8,873 nt of DNA, taken from the NCBI GenBank assembly GCA_027488265.1, contig JAIYCA010000345.1, forward strand, positions 1 to 8,873, given 5' to 3'. Positions 1-7,174 of this stretch are shown piece after piece (the first letter of the stretch is position 1; each line of letters begins with the position of its first letter). The stretch comes from Planctomycetaceae bacterium. GTDB lineage: Bacteria; Planctomycetota; Phycisphaerae; Phycisphaerales; SM1A02. The notes under the pieces were generated by a model. The model was given only the letters and a program-made list of their open reading frames with translations. It did no database searches and was not told where the DNA came from. The position numbers and the translations under genes were made by a program.

Positions 1-532
1 GAATCACTGGCAGGACATCCAGCGCGATTGGATTGAGCGTCGGCGCATTTATGTTCCCGCAGATATGCATGACATCGCTGATTTCGAAGCGCGCCTCGAT
101 CGCACGATCACGCAAGGTTGGTCGAGCGATGCGACGTTCTTTGCGGAATCACGCCGACTTGTACGACGACTCGTCGCGCACACATGGGATCTCTGGGAAG
201 CGGGTGAGCCGCTTGTCGAAAGCGTTTCGCCGCGATCTCGGCCGTTGATTTGGCTCTTTGCGGCGGGTGGTCGAAGCGTGCTTCGCAACATCGAACGTTG
301 GAATTGCGAAACCGTGCTTGAACGGCCGAGACTCTCGAAGCCACGCAAGGCATGGCTTGTGGGCCGCGCTGCGGTGAGCGCGCGATTCGGCTGGCGGCTG
401 CCCGCGTTGCCGACTCCGAGCATGTGGATTGTTGATCCTGAGCCTGATCCTGAGGCTTCGCTCTATCCGAAGCGCGGTTCGTTCGAGACGAACGCGGTGA
501 CGCGCACAGATGATGTGGTGATCGCGCCATGA
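1..532 (+). CDS. hpnC: HpnC, hydroxysqualene synthase (5'-truncated by window edge)
   Basis: This is the C-terminal part of a trans-isoprenyl diphosphate synthase of the squalene/phytoene synthase family. The frame is open from base 2 and begins inside the second Asp-rich motif: NHWQDIQRD followed by RRRIYVP. The family pattern here is NFWQD..xD..KGRxYxP, so both aspartates of DxxxD (DIQRD) are kept and the usual Phe is His. Further on, the WEAGEPL helix, the LFAAGG...LRNIE segment and ERPRLSKPRK are typical of the HpnC C-terminus. In characterised HpnCDE systems HpnC turns presqualene diphosphate into hydroxysqualene. The stop overlaps the hpnD start (ATGA), which fits the order C-D-E and translational coupling. 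The first Asp motif and the true start lie outside the window. The assignment to HpnC rather than HpnD rests on gene order and on the C-terminal motifs. Confidence 0.9.
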   Translation, partial: NHWQDIQRDWIERRRIYVPADMHDIADFEARLDRTITQGWSSDATFFAESRRLVRRLVAHTWDLWEAGEPLVESVSPRSRPLIWLFAAGGRSVLRNIERWNCETVLERPRLSKPRKAWLVGRAAVSARFGWRLPALPTPSMWIVDPEPDPEASLYPKRGSFETNAVTRTDDVVIAP

Positions 533-1590
533 GTGGGCCGGTGAAGCAGCATCCATCTCATAACGCATGTGATGGCACTCGCGACGGTACCTCTGAGAGC
601 AATGTTCCGCGTGAAGTGCGCGTCGAGATCGAATTCGCGATTCAAGATGGTTGGCGTCTGTGCGAGCAAATCACGCGGGAAGAAGCGCGGAACTTCTACT
701 ACGGATTGCGACTGCTTCCGCAAGCAGAACGCAGCGCGCTTTACGTCGTGTATGCGTGGATGCGTGTGCTCGACGATATCGCCGACAATGACGGTATCGG
801 CGAAGCGGAGCGACGCGAGTTGCTCGCGTGGTTTGAACGCGAGACGCGTAGGGCTTTTGGGGAAGCGTTTGGCGGCTCGTTTGATGGCAACTGGTACGAG
901 GAAGCCGCGCGCGAGCTGGCAGCGAATGGCCGATGCACGCGCGAGCGATACGTTTTCCTCGCGCTCGCGCAGGAAGTCCAACTTCGACGGTTGCAAATCG
1001 ACGATTTTCTCGCGGCAATCGAAGGGCAGCGCATGGACCTTGCGCCGCGTATCTATGCACGATTCGCTGAGACTGAGCTCTACTGTGATCGCGTCGCGTC
1101 GACGGTGGGGCGCATTTGTCTTGATGTCTGGGGTGTGCGTGCAGGCGCGGATCTTTCGCGCGCGCGTGAACTCTCGACCGCGCGCGGTATCGCGTTTCAG
1201 TTGACGAACATTCTGCGCGATGTTCGCGAAGATCATGCACGCGGACGCTGCTACTTGCCTTCCGACGAACTCGCAACACATGGACTTTCGATCGACGCGC
1301 TTCTCGCGTGGCAAGACAACGCGCGCTGCTCGGCGTTCATGCGTGAACAGTGCGCGCGTGCGGCGCGATTCTTCGATGAAAGCGCTGCACTTGAAGGCCT
1401 TGTTTCGGAGCGAGCTGTGCCGACGCTTGCCGCGATGAGCGTGATTTACCGCAGGATTCTCGAGAAAATCGCGCGCGATCCAAAGCGAGCCTTGGAGCAG
1501 CGCGTCTCGCTGTCAAGATTCGAGAAAGTGTCGATCGCGCTGCGTGCGCGCTTCGGCCTGCTTGCGAACACACGTGGAGGTCGCGCGTGA
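529..1590 (+). CDS. hpnD: HpnD, presqualene diphosphate synthase
   Basis: A 353-residue squalene/phytoene synthase family enzyme, expected to condense two farnesyl diphosphates head-to-head to presqualene diphosphate in the cytoplasm or at the membrane. Family motifs run in order: RNFYYGLRLLP at 54-64 (substrate-flap region), the first DxxxD as DDIAD at 82-86, EGQRMDL at 165-171, CDRVASTVG at 186-194, and GIAFQLTNILRDVRED at 220-235 with the second DxxxD (D231, D235), then GRCYLP. All catalytic Mg2+-binding aspartates are present. The ATG overlaps the hpnC stop by 4 nt (ATGA); no strong Shine-Dalgarno precedes it, which fits coupling to hpnC. About 40 polar residues precede the first conserved helix, longer than is usual for HpnD, so part of the N-terminus may be a lineage-specific tail. 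The stop overlaps the hpnE start. Confidence 0.94.
   Translation: MSGPVKQHPSHNACDGTRDGTSESNVPREVRVEIEFAIQDGWRLCEQITREEARNFYYGLRLLPQAERSALYVVYAWMRVLDDIADNDGIGEAERRELLAWFERETRRAFGEAFGGSFDGNWYEEAARELAANGRCTRERYVFLALAQEVQLRRLQIDDFLAAIEGQRMDLAPRIYARFAETELYCDRVASTVGRICLDVWGVRAGADLSRARELSTARGIAFQLTNILRDVREDHARGRCYLPSDELATHGLSIDALLAWQDNARCSAFMREQCARAARFFDESAALEGLVSERAVPTLAAMSVIYRRILEKIARDPKRALEQRVSLSRFEKVSIALRARFGLLANTRGGRA
1576..1580 (+). promoter_or_regulatory. Shine-Dalgarno of hpnE
   Basis: A perfect GGAGG inside the last codons of hpnD ends six bases before the GTG at 1587. It decides the GTG start for hpnE and gives the GTGA overlap with the hpnD stop. Confidence 0.85.
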
Positions 1591-3005
1591 GCGTGCCGCG
1601 GACGGTTGCGATTGTGGGCGGCGGTGTTGCGGGAATCGCGGCAGCGGTGCGTGCAGCGGAAGCCGGTTGGCGCGTGGAGTTGATCGAGACGCGCACGAAG
1701 CTTGGCGGTCGCGCGACCAGTTTCGACGATGTTCGCAGCGGCGTCGAACTCGACAATTGCCAGCACGTCGTCATGGGCTGCTGCACGAACATCCTCGATC
1801 TCTACGATCGACTTGGGGTGCTCGGCGAAATCGACTGGCATGAAACACTGTGGTTCGCGCGCGGGGCTGGCGCGGCAGATGCGCTTTCGATCGCGCCGCT
1901 GCTTCCAGCGCCGACGCACTACGGGCCGAGTTTCTTACGCATGCGGCTCTTCTCCTGGAGCGAGAAGGTGGCGATTGCGCGCGCGTTCCTCGCGATTCTC
2001 CGGATGGGCGGACGTGGGTGCTTGCGTTGGAAGGGTCGTACATTTGGCGAGTTTCTCGCCGAAATGCGCCAACCCGCGCGCGTCGTTGAAATCTTTTGGG
2101 ATCCCGTCGTGCTTTCGGCGTGCAATCTGCCGAGCGCCACATGCGAAGCCGCGCACGCGTTGAAAGTCTTCGACGACGGGATGCTCGCGCATCGCTTCGC
2201 GGGAGCCGTCGGCGTTTCGCGCGTGCCACTCGGGCGACTTTACGGACGCGTCGAGGAACTCATCCGCGCAAGTGGTGGTGCACTGCGGCTTCGCACAAGC
2301 GCGCGTGCCTTGGCGTTCGACGGGCGGCGCATCACGGGCGTGGTGTGTGACGATGGAATCGTCGCCGCGCAGGCGGTCATTGCAGCGGTGCCGCCGGATC
2401 GACTCGCGAAACTCTGTTCTGACACGCTTCGCGCCCAAGACCGCAGGCTTGCGCGTCTCGAGTCGTTCTCGTTCTCGCCAATTCTCGGCGTGCATCTCGC
2501 GTTCCGTCGGCGCGTGATGTCGCGGGCAAATCTCGCGCTCCCAGGGCGCGCGACACACTGGCTCTTCGCGCACGAGGCGGGGGGCACCGCGAACTTCGTG
2601 CAGCGCATCGAGGCGGTCGTCAGCGCGGCAGACGCGTGGGTGGGTCTTTCGGAAGAGGAAACGACCCGCCGTGTACTTGCGGACATGTCGTGGGCGCTCG
2701 GGGTTTCCGTCGACGAACTCGCGCGTGACCTCGTCTGGTCGCGGCCGGTCCTCGAGAAACGCGCGACGTTCGCAAGCGCGCCCGGCGTCGATACGTTTCG
2801 GCCGCGCGCAGCGGTGGAGGCTGGCGACCTCAAGGGCGGCGTTGCGAATCTCTTTCTCGCTGGAGAATGGACCGACACTGGTTGGCCAAGCACGATGGAG
2901 GGCGCGGCGCGCTCGGGCTACGCGGCTGCTGCGGCGTGTACGGGACAGGGTGGCATGGTCGCGGATCTGCCGCGCGCGTTGCTCGTGCGCATGCTGGGTA
3001 GATGA
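1587..3005 (+). CDS. hpnE: HpnE, FAD-dependent hydroxysqualene dehydroxylase
   Basis: A 472-residue flavoprotein of the phytoene desaturase / amine oxidase superfamily. The N-terminal Rossmann dinucleotide motif VAIVGGGVAGIAAA (7-20), the acidic end of the second strand (ELIE) and LGGRATSF (39-46) bind FAD. DNCQHVVMGC (56-65) matches the DNGQHxxxG signature of the squalene-associated desaturase family. The C-terminal flavin motif is LFLAGEWTDTGWPSTMEGAARSG (422-444). HpnE reduces hydroxysqualene to squalene as the third step after HpnD and HpnC. The GTG start is chosen for the GGAGG six bases upstream and the 4-nt overlap with hpnD. The length is normal and no lesion is seen. The gene ends just before the palindrome at the convergence with queG. 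A C30-carotenoid desaturase of the same superfamily is the main alternative, but the hpnC-hpnD context argues for HpnE. Confidence 0.93.
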   Translation: MSVPRTVAIVGGGVAGIAAAVRAAEAGWRVELIETRTKLGGRATSFDDVRSGVELDNCQHVVMGCCTNILDLYDRLGVLGEIDWHETLWFARGAGAADALSIAPLLPAPTHYGPSFLRMRLFSWSEKVAIARAFLAILRMGGRGCLRWKGRTFGEFLAEMRQPARVVEIFWDPVVLSACNLPSATCEAAHALKVFDDGMLAHRFAGAVGVSRVPLGRLYGRVEELIRASGGALRLRTSARALAFDGRRITGVVCDDGIVAAQAVIAAVPPDRLAKLCSDTLRAQDRRLARLESFSFSPILGVHLAFRRRVMSRANLALPGRATHWLFAHEAGGTANFVQRIEAVVSAADAWVGLSEEETTRRVLADMSWALGVSVDELARDLVWSRPVLEKRATFASAPGVDTFRPRAAVEAGDLKGGVANLFLAGEWTDTGWPSTMEGAARSGYAAAAACTGQGGMVADLPRALLVRMLGR

Positions 3006-3011
3006 CAATCC

Positions 3012-3072
3012 AACGGTGCACGGCACGTGCCAGTCAGTGCCTGGCACTGGCTGGCACGTGCCGTGCACTGTT
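3012..3072. repeat. 61-nt near-perfect palindrome, REP-like element or bidirectional terminator
   Basis: The core 3016-3068 is symmetric about base 3042. The 18-base arm GTGCACGGCACGTGCCAG (3016-3033) faces its exact reverse complement at 3051-3068, and CAGTGCC (3035-3041) faces GGCACTG (3043-3049). The only unmatched core pair is T3034/G3050. Pairing continues through 3012-3015 and 3069-3072, giving 28 Watson-Crick and 2 wobble pairs for a + strand RNA; on the - strand the two wobbles become A/C mismatches. The palindrome GGCACGTGCC occurs once in each arm. Only three T follow on the + side, so it is not a classical intrinsic terminator, though it sits between two convergent genes where one would be expected. 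It overlaps the last codons and stop of queG. The nested-palindrome design resembles mobile REP sequences. Confidence 0.85.
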
Positions 3073-4224
3073 TGGCACGCGGTCGGACACCGCCACGACA
3101 GCCCGCGCCGCCGCGCGCACGATCTCGTCCTCACGTACATCCGTCGCGATTTCCGCTGCGCGCATCCGAATCGTCTCCGCACGCGCACTGTCGCCACGCT
3201 CGCGCGCGGCACGCGCCACACTCGCAAGCGCGAGCAACGCGTTTCGTTTCATCATCGCCAACGTCGCCCGCTTGATCGCGCTCGACACCACGAGCCGCGC
3301 GCGGTCTTCTTCCGTCCATCCGAGCACCTCGAGGAGGTCGACCGAATCCAACCGCGGCGCGTACTTCGAGTGAACACCCACGCGGCGTGACGCACGCGTC
3401 GGTTGGCTGTGTGGACAAACTTCTTGGCAAACATCGCAGCCGAACCACCAATCGCCCGTCTTTCCGAAGTACTCCGCGGGAATCGTGCCTTGGTGTTCGA
3501 TCGTGAGATATGCGATGCACTTCGTGGCATCGACCGACCACGGCGTGATCGCATCGGTCGGGCACGCATCGATGCAGCGGGTGCATGCGCCGCAGACATC
3601 GCGGTCGGCACTCGCGCCGTCCGCGGGCGGCGCATCGCTCGGCGCGATCTCCGCATCCGTCACGATTTCACCGAGCAAAAAGTAACTTCCGAGCCCCGGC
3701 CGAATGAGGAGAGTGTGTTTCCCGATCGCGCCGAGGAGCGCGCGCGCGGCCTGCTCGCGCTCGAGAATGGGATGAATGTCGCCCGTTGGCCGCGTCTCGC
3801 AGCCTGGCGCCGCCTCGCGAATCGCCCGCCCCAACTTCCGAAGCCGATCGCGAATGACGTCGTGATAGTCCTTACCGCGGGCGTAGCGCGCGATGCGTCC
3901 GCGCGGGCTTGTGCCCTCGTCGGACACGCGATCAGGATGCCCATCGTGATACCGATCCGCAACACTCACCACACTGCGCGCTCCGCGTACGAGCGTCCGC
4001 ACATCCACCATCTCCTCGACGCGCTCGGCCATCCACGACATGTCACCGTGCTTGCCATCTTCGAGCCAACGGCGCAACTCCGCCGCGCGCGAACTCGGCG
4101 CCGCACGCGAGACGCCGACCAGTGCGAAACCCAGTTCTTTCGCCCGCGATTCGACGAGGCCACGCAGCGCGAACGGATCGAGCGCGCGTGGAGCGTCAGA
4201 AGAATCGTCCGCGTGCGTCGTCAT
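3034..4224 (-). CDS. queG: QueG, epoxyqueuosine reductase
   Basis: A 396-residue cobalamin- and iron-sulfur-dependent reductase that converts epoxyqueuosine to queuosine at position 34 of tRNAs with GUN anticodons. Family landmarks: HGDMSWM (59-65), GARSVVSVA (81-89), GRIARYARGKDYHDVIRDRL (109-128), and DIHPILEREQAARALLGAIGKHTLL (149-173), with D149 at the place of the catalytic aspartate of QueG. The two [4Fe-4S] sites have all eight cysteines: C211, C214, C217, C221, C236, C263, C266 and C270. A helical C-terminus with KRNALLAL follows. The start at 4224 gives an ATGA overlap with the upstream membrane-protein gene and a normal QueG length; a longer ATG at 4407 would lie deep inside that gene. 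No clear Shine-Dalgarno is seen, so translation is probably coupled. The last 12 residues (NSARHVPASARH) are encoded by the palindrome and are unlikely to be ancestral. Confidence 0.94.
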   Translation of the reverse strand: MTTHADDSSDAPRALDPFALRGLVESRAKELGFALVGVSRAAPSSRAAELRRWLEDGKHGDMSWMAERVEEMVDVRTLVRGARSVVSVADRYHDGHPDRVSDEGTSPRGRIARYARGKDYHDVIRDRLRKLGRAIREAAPGCETRPTGDIHPILEREQAARALLGAIGKHTLLIRPGLGSYFLLGEIVTDAEIAPSDAPPADGASADRDVCGACTRCIDACPTDAITPWSVDATKCIAYLTIEHQGTIPAEYFGKTGDWWFGCDVCQEVCPHSQPTRASRRVGVHSKYAPRLDSVDLLEVLGWTEEDRARLVVSSAIKRATLAMMKRNALLALASVARAARERGDSARAETIRMRAAEIATDVREDEIVRAAARAVVAVSDRVPNSARHVPASARH

Positions 4225-4682
4225 CGCAAGTTCATCGCGGAATCGAGCAACTGCATCCAACCTCCAACGACGCCAAGCAGGACAAACGCCGTCGGAGGAA
4301 CGAGCAACGCAGTCGAGACCATGATCCAGAAGATCGGTCGCTTCACGCCGCGGATGAGCGCGACCGCGGAGGCGAGTGCTGGCAGCGAAAGCGGCAGCAC
4401 GATCCATGGATGTGTGAAGAAGAGTCCGGGCCAGCCGCTGATCCTGAGCCCCTCGCGTTCGAAGGTCGCGCCAAGAAGGGGCGCGATGAAGAACGTTGCG
4501 GCGAAGAGAATCAGGAGGGTCACGATCAAGAAGACGCCTTTGACGCGTCCGGCCACGGCGACACTCTTCTTGAGTGCAGCAGTCGTCGCCGAGGGAGTGA
4601 CCACGCGGCCGGAGGTTTCGGCGCGCGGCATCCTGCGCGGCGGCGGTGGTGGTGGCGGTGGGGGCGGCGACGGAGAAGTCAT
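4221..4682 (-). CDS. small three-segment membrane protein with N-terminal polyproline run, function unknown
   Basis: I do not recognise a family. From the ATG at 4682 the product has 153 residues. Ten consecutive prolines occupy positions 6-15, followed by RRMPR and a basic linker to about residue 47. Three hydrophobic segments follow at about 48-70, 92-110 and 116-144, with a short Met-rich tail. The Pro/Arg-rich N-terminus is probably cytoplasmic. The frame stays open upstream to 4883, but that part runs through a terminator hairpin and into the end of the next gene. In-frame ATGs at 4730 and 4718 remain possible; none of the three has a convincing ribosome-binding site. The stop overlaps the queG start (ATGA), so the two genes should share one message. 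No functional link between the membrane protein and queuosine synthesis is evident. Confidence 0.72.
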   Translation of the reverse strand: MTSPSPPPPPPPPPPRRMPRAETSGRVVTPSATTAALKKSVAVAGRVKGVFLIVTLLILFAATFFIAPLLGATFEREGLRISGWPGLFFTHPWIVLPLSLPALASAVALIRGVKRPIFWIMVSTALLVPPTAFVLLGVVGGWMQLLDSAMNLR

Positions 4683-4760
4683 GCCGTCAGTATCGGCCGA
4701 ATGGCTGGTGAAGGCCATCAGCGAGGTCATCAGCTTGAGAGCGGCGCGCACCAATGAAAC

Positions 4761-4781
4761 GCCCCCGCGCGTGGCGGGGGC
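4761..4781 (-). terminator. intrinsic terminator after the lipoprotein gene
   Basis: GCCCCCGC (4761-4768) pairs perfectly with GCGGGGGC (4774-4781) across a 5-nt loop. Read on the - strand, the GC-only stem is followed by GTTTCATT, a short interrupted U tract. It lies 52 bases past the lipoprotein stop and before the start of the next gene on that strand, so it should end the lipoprotein message and separate it from the membrane protein-queG unit. Confidence 0.85.
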
Positions 4782-4833
4782 GGGATGCTCAAACCATTTT
4801 GGAATCGGCGCGTTGAAATCGCCGCATGACGGA

Positions 4834-6933
4834 TCAGCCGCCATCCGCAGGCGCGCCGCCACGTGGACGGCGTCCGCCGCCACCCATCATGCTCGCGGCC
4901 GCTTCCTGAATTGCCGCCTGCATCGCAGCGCCAGCGTCGTCGGCAGAAGTAATCTCGCCAGACTCAATCTTCGCAGCGACATCCGCCGCAGCCTTCTTCA
5001 TCAGACCCATCATCGGGCCCATCATGCCTTGCACCATCGGGAGCATTTGTTCGAACTGCTCAGCCGACATGCCTTGTGCTTCGAGTGCTGAAGTCAGGTC
5101 GACCTTCCAGCCCGCATCGGTCTTGACAAAGACGGTTTCCTGACCGTTCGCGTCCTTGAAGACGGCGCGATCTGCGTCAACGGAGACCTTCTCGAGGCTT
5201 GAAACGCCGCTGCCGAGGCCTGCAGCCATGCCGCCGCCGCCCATGCCGCCACCACCGAGCTCGAGTTTAGTCGTTCCAAACTTCGCTTGCATCGCGTCGT
5301 AGAGCGGAGCCATCGCCGACATCATCGGCGCAGACATGTCCTTCATGGCCTTGCCGATCGAGGTCGAATCATCCATCACCGCGAGCATCATTTCGACCGC
5401 GCTCGACGGCTTCGATTCGACGGCCGCGTTGTACTGGCCGACCCACGCTTCGATGTCATCGATGCGATCGGCAGCGTCGCCAGTGTCGCCCGACATTGAG
5501 CGACCGGTGGAACCTGCGCCAGACGACTTCTTCGCCGTCTTCGGCTTCTCCGCGAGAGCGGGTGGGGCGAGCAGCGTATCGACCGAGAGGCCGTCCGCCA
5601 TCTTCTTCGTCTCATCAATCGAGGCCTTGAGTTCCGCGAGTTTCTCGTCGGAAATCGCAGCCATCGCGTCGGCAGCCGCCGCGGCCTTTTCCTTGGGCGC
5701 GGTGATGGCGGTTTCCGCCTGCGACTTCAGCGCGGCGAGGTCGCTGCCACCGGTCGCGGCAACCATGCGGCCATGCGAACCAAGGCCGAGGACTTCCGTC
5801 ACCTTGAGGCGAAGTTCTTCCGACATCAGCGCTGTGCGGAGCGCATCGCTCGCGGGGCTTGAACCGGTGCTCGACGCAGCATTCGCGAAATCCGCGGCCG
5901 CAGCTTCGTAGGCCGACTTCAGCGCGCCTGCGCGCTCTTCCGCAATCGACTTCATGATCGCGTCAGACTTCTTCTTCAGTTCAGCGGCGAGATCGCGCAC
6001 CTTCGTCGCGGCGCCATCGACTTCCGCGCGGAAACCCGAGACGAAGTCGAGCGCTTCGGTGGCGGCGGCTTGAACAGCCTTCACGCTCTCGAGTTCAACC
6101 TGCGTGAGGTTCAACGAGATCGCCTTGTCGTCGGCCTCGATCGTCTTCTCCGCGAGCGTGTTGCGCACGCCGCGTGCTTCTTCTTGGATGCGAGCGGCCT
6201 CGTTGACGTAGTCTTCGGCGATCTTCGCGCTCGACTCGCGCGCGCGGCGCATGCTGACTGCGGCTTCGGATTCGAGGCGCGCGAGTTCGGCCGTGCGGCT
6301 GCTGATTTCAGCGACCAACTGGCCGAGTGGGCGCTCGAGCGTGCGAACTTCCTCTTGGAGCGTTCGCGTGGCGTTCGCGGTCGCGCTCTTCATCGCTTCG
6401 GGAACGGCGGTGGCGTTCGAGTAGTCCAACGCTTCGGCGGCCGCGCCGATCGCGTCGAGATCAGCGGCGAGCAACGAGGCGTTGAACGCGACTGAGCGTG
6501 CGATCTCTTGTTCAGCTTCGATGCGGCTCACGCGCGCGAGCTCGATCGAGCCAGCGGTGCGGTACATCGAGGCCGCGAGTTGAGTGGCGGCTTCCTGCTG
6601 TGCGGCAGTGCCGCCGGAGAGCGCCTTCGCTTGTTCCGCAAGTGCGCGAAGCGCGGCAACCGACTCGCTCGAGGGGTTCGAGGAGAGCAGGGCGGTGTTT
6701 CCGCGCACTGCACTCTCGTAACTCGACGCGACCGTGTTGAACTCCTTCTCAAACTTCGCCTGCTCGGCGAGTTTGGGGTCGCCGCAACCGACGAGGAGCG
6801 ACGCAGAAAGTGCGGTCGCAACGCATGCGGCGAGGAGGCTTCTTGGAAGGCCAGAAGCAATCTCACGTTGGCCAGCGGCCAGTGAGAGGAAGGAGTGGGT
6901 CGGGTAAGTCGGGAGCGAGAAACGCTGCTTCAT
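4834..6933 (-). CDS. large coiled-coil lipoprotein, function unknown
   Basis: The product has 699 residues. A 30-residue N-region precedes a hydrophobic stretch (RSLLAACVATALSASLLVGC) that ends in a lipobox, LVGC, with Cys50 as the probable lipidation site; the next residues are GDPK. Residues about 55-350 are rich in Ala, Glu and Arg with long uninterrupted helices and heptad-like spacing, suggesting an extended coiled coil in the periplasm. A Ser/Gly-rich hinge (467-487) leads to a compact C-terminal region (about 490-615). This contains VDADRAVFKDANGQETVFVKTDAGWKVDL, reminiscent of NTF2-like lipoprotein domains whose last strands read ..F.K..GgWKvdl. It is interrupted by a GGGGMGGGGM loop (560-569). 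A Met-rich helix (622-645) and a Gly/Arg/Pro tail close the protein. No other ATG lies before the lipobox. The gene is followed by a terminator and preceded by a tandem array. NTF2-like assignment is tentative. Confidence 0.85.
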   Translation of the reverse strand: MKQRFSLPTYPTHSFLSLAAGQREIASGLPRSLLAACVATALSASLLVGCGDPKLAEQAKFEKEFNTVASSYESAVRGNTALLSSNPSSESVAALRALAEQAKALSGGTAAQQEAATQLAASMYRTAGSIELARVSRIEAEQEIARSVAFNASLLAADLDAIGAAAEALDYSNATAVPEAMKSATANATRTLQEEVRTLERPLGQLVAEISSRTAELARLESEAAVSMRRARESSAKIAEDYVNEAARIQEEARGVRNTLAEKTIEADDKAISLNLTQVELESVKAVQAAATEALDFVSGFRAEVDGAATKVRDLAAELKKKSDAIMKSIAEERAGALKSAYEAAAADFANAASSTGSSPASDALRTALMSEELRLKVTEVLGLGSHGRMVAATGGSDLAALKSQAETAITAPKEKAAAAADAMAAISDEKLAELKASIDETKKMADGLSVDTLLAPPALAEKPKTAKKSSGAGSTGRSMSGDTGDAADRIDDIEAWVGQYNAAVESKPSSAVEMMLAVMDDSTSIGKAMKDMSAPMMSAMAPLYDAMQAKFGTTKLELGGGGMGGGGMAAGLGSGVSSLEKVSVDADRAVFKDANGQETVFVKTDAGWKVDLTSALEAQGMSAEQFEQMLPMVQGMMGPMMGLMKKAAADVAAKIESGEITSADDAGAAMQAAIQEAAASMMGGGGRRPRGGAPADGG

Positions 6934-7064
6934 CGGATGAAACCTGCCCTCTGGCGGGGTATGCGGACGGCACGACGCGAATGCGTCGAGCGGTGGCGTC
7001 GACTGGGGGCGCGGAGTGTATCGGAACTGGGAGGAATGCGCCTATGCGTGGGCGCGTTGGGGTG

Positions 7065-7141
7065 GGTCGGAGCGCCGGTCGAACTGCGCCGGAGCTGCGC
7101 CGGAATCGCGACGGAACCGCAATGGAACCGCACCGGAACTC
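7065..7141. repeat. degenerate 11-bp tandem array (about 7 units)
   Basis: Five consecutive 11-mers fit one pattern: CGCCGGAGCTG (7087), CGCCGGAATCG (7098), CGACGGAACCG (7109), CAATGGAACCG (7120) and CACCGGAACTC (7131). Two weaker units in the same phase precede them: CGGTCGAACTG (7076) and GGTCGGAGCGC (7065). The core GGAAC recurs once per 11 bp, about one helical turn, so it would present on one face of the DNA. The unit is not a multiple of three and no gene covers it. It lies 132-208 bp upstream of the lipoprotein start. Direct repeats at 11-bp spacing are the binding geometry of OmpR/PhoB-type response regulators, so an operator is a reasonable inference; decayed slippage repeats are the alternative. 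Confidence 0.75.
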
Positions 7142-7172
7142 AGCGGCGGGGTGGCGGACGAAAGTTCCGTGC
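7130..7172 (-). other. possible stem-loop just after the cytochrome-domain gene
   Basis: GCACCGGAACT (7130-7140) and AGTTCCGTGC (7163-7172) pair over 10 bp with one bulged C and a 22-nt loop. On the - strand it begins two bases after the TGA at 7175-7177. No U tract follows, so it is at best an mRNA 3'-end structure. Its distal arm is the last unit of the 11-bp array. Confidence 0.3.
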
Positions 7173-7174
7173 GA

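Larger units (their letters stand above)
6934..7174. other. 241-bp intergenic region upstream of the lipoprotein gene
   Basis: This region contains no supportable gene. Reading the - strand, TACACT (+ strand 7015-7020) is a weak -10-like hexamer without a recognisable -35. A GGCAGG stretch lies about 9 bases before the lipoprotein ATG and may serve as a poor ribosome-binding site. Its upstream half is the 11-bp tandem array. No terminator with a U tract follows the upstream gene, so read-through from 8734 into the lipoprotein gene is possible. Confidence 0.5.

Noticed and set aside
1935..3227. 430-codon open frame on the - strand opposite hpnE
   Set aside because: It is antisense to hpnE, has an Arg/Cys/His-rich composition with no domain, and runs through the palindrome.
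4225..4407. Upstream extension of queG to the ATG at 4407
   Set aside because: The extra 61 residues overlap the membrane-protein gene in another frame and match nothing in QueG. The 4224 start gives a normal length and an ATGA overlap.
4683..4883. Upstream extension of the membrane protein to the ATG at 4883
   Set aside because: It would translate through the terminator stem and the end of the lipoprotein gene.
3403..5091. 562-codon open frame on the + strand opposite queG and its neighbours
   Set aside because: It lies antisense to queG, whose family motifs and eight cysteines are clear. The predicted protein is Arg/Ala-rich without recognisable motifs, as expected for a shadow frame in GC-rich DNA, and it crosses the terminator at 4761-4781.
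6945..6960. Small hairpin CCTGCC...GGCGGG before the lipoprotein start
   Set aside because: On the strand that is transcribed the stem has an A/C mismatch in only six pairs, too weak to call a regulatory structure.
7065..7141. CRISPR array
   Set aside because: Units of 11 bp (and 13 bp at 8803-8873) are contiguous, with no spacers and no cas genes nearby.
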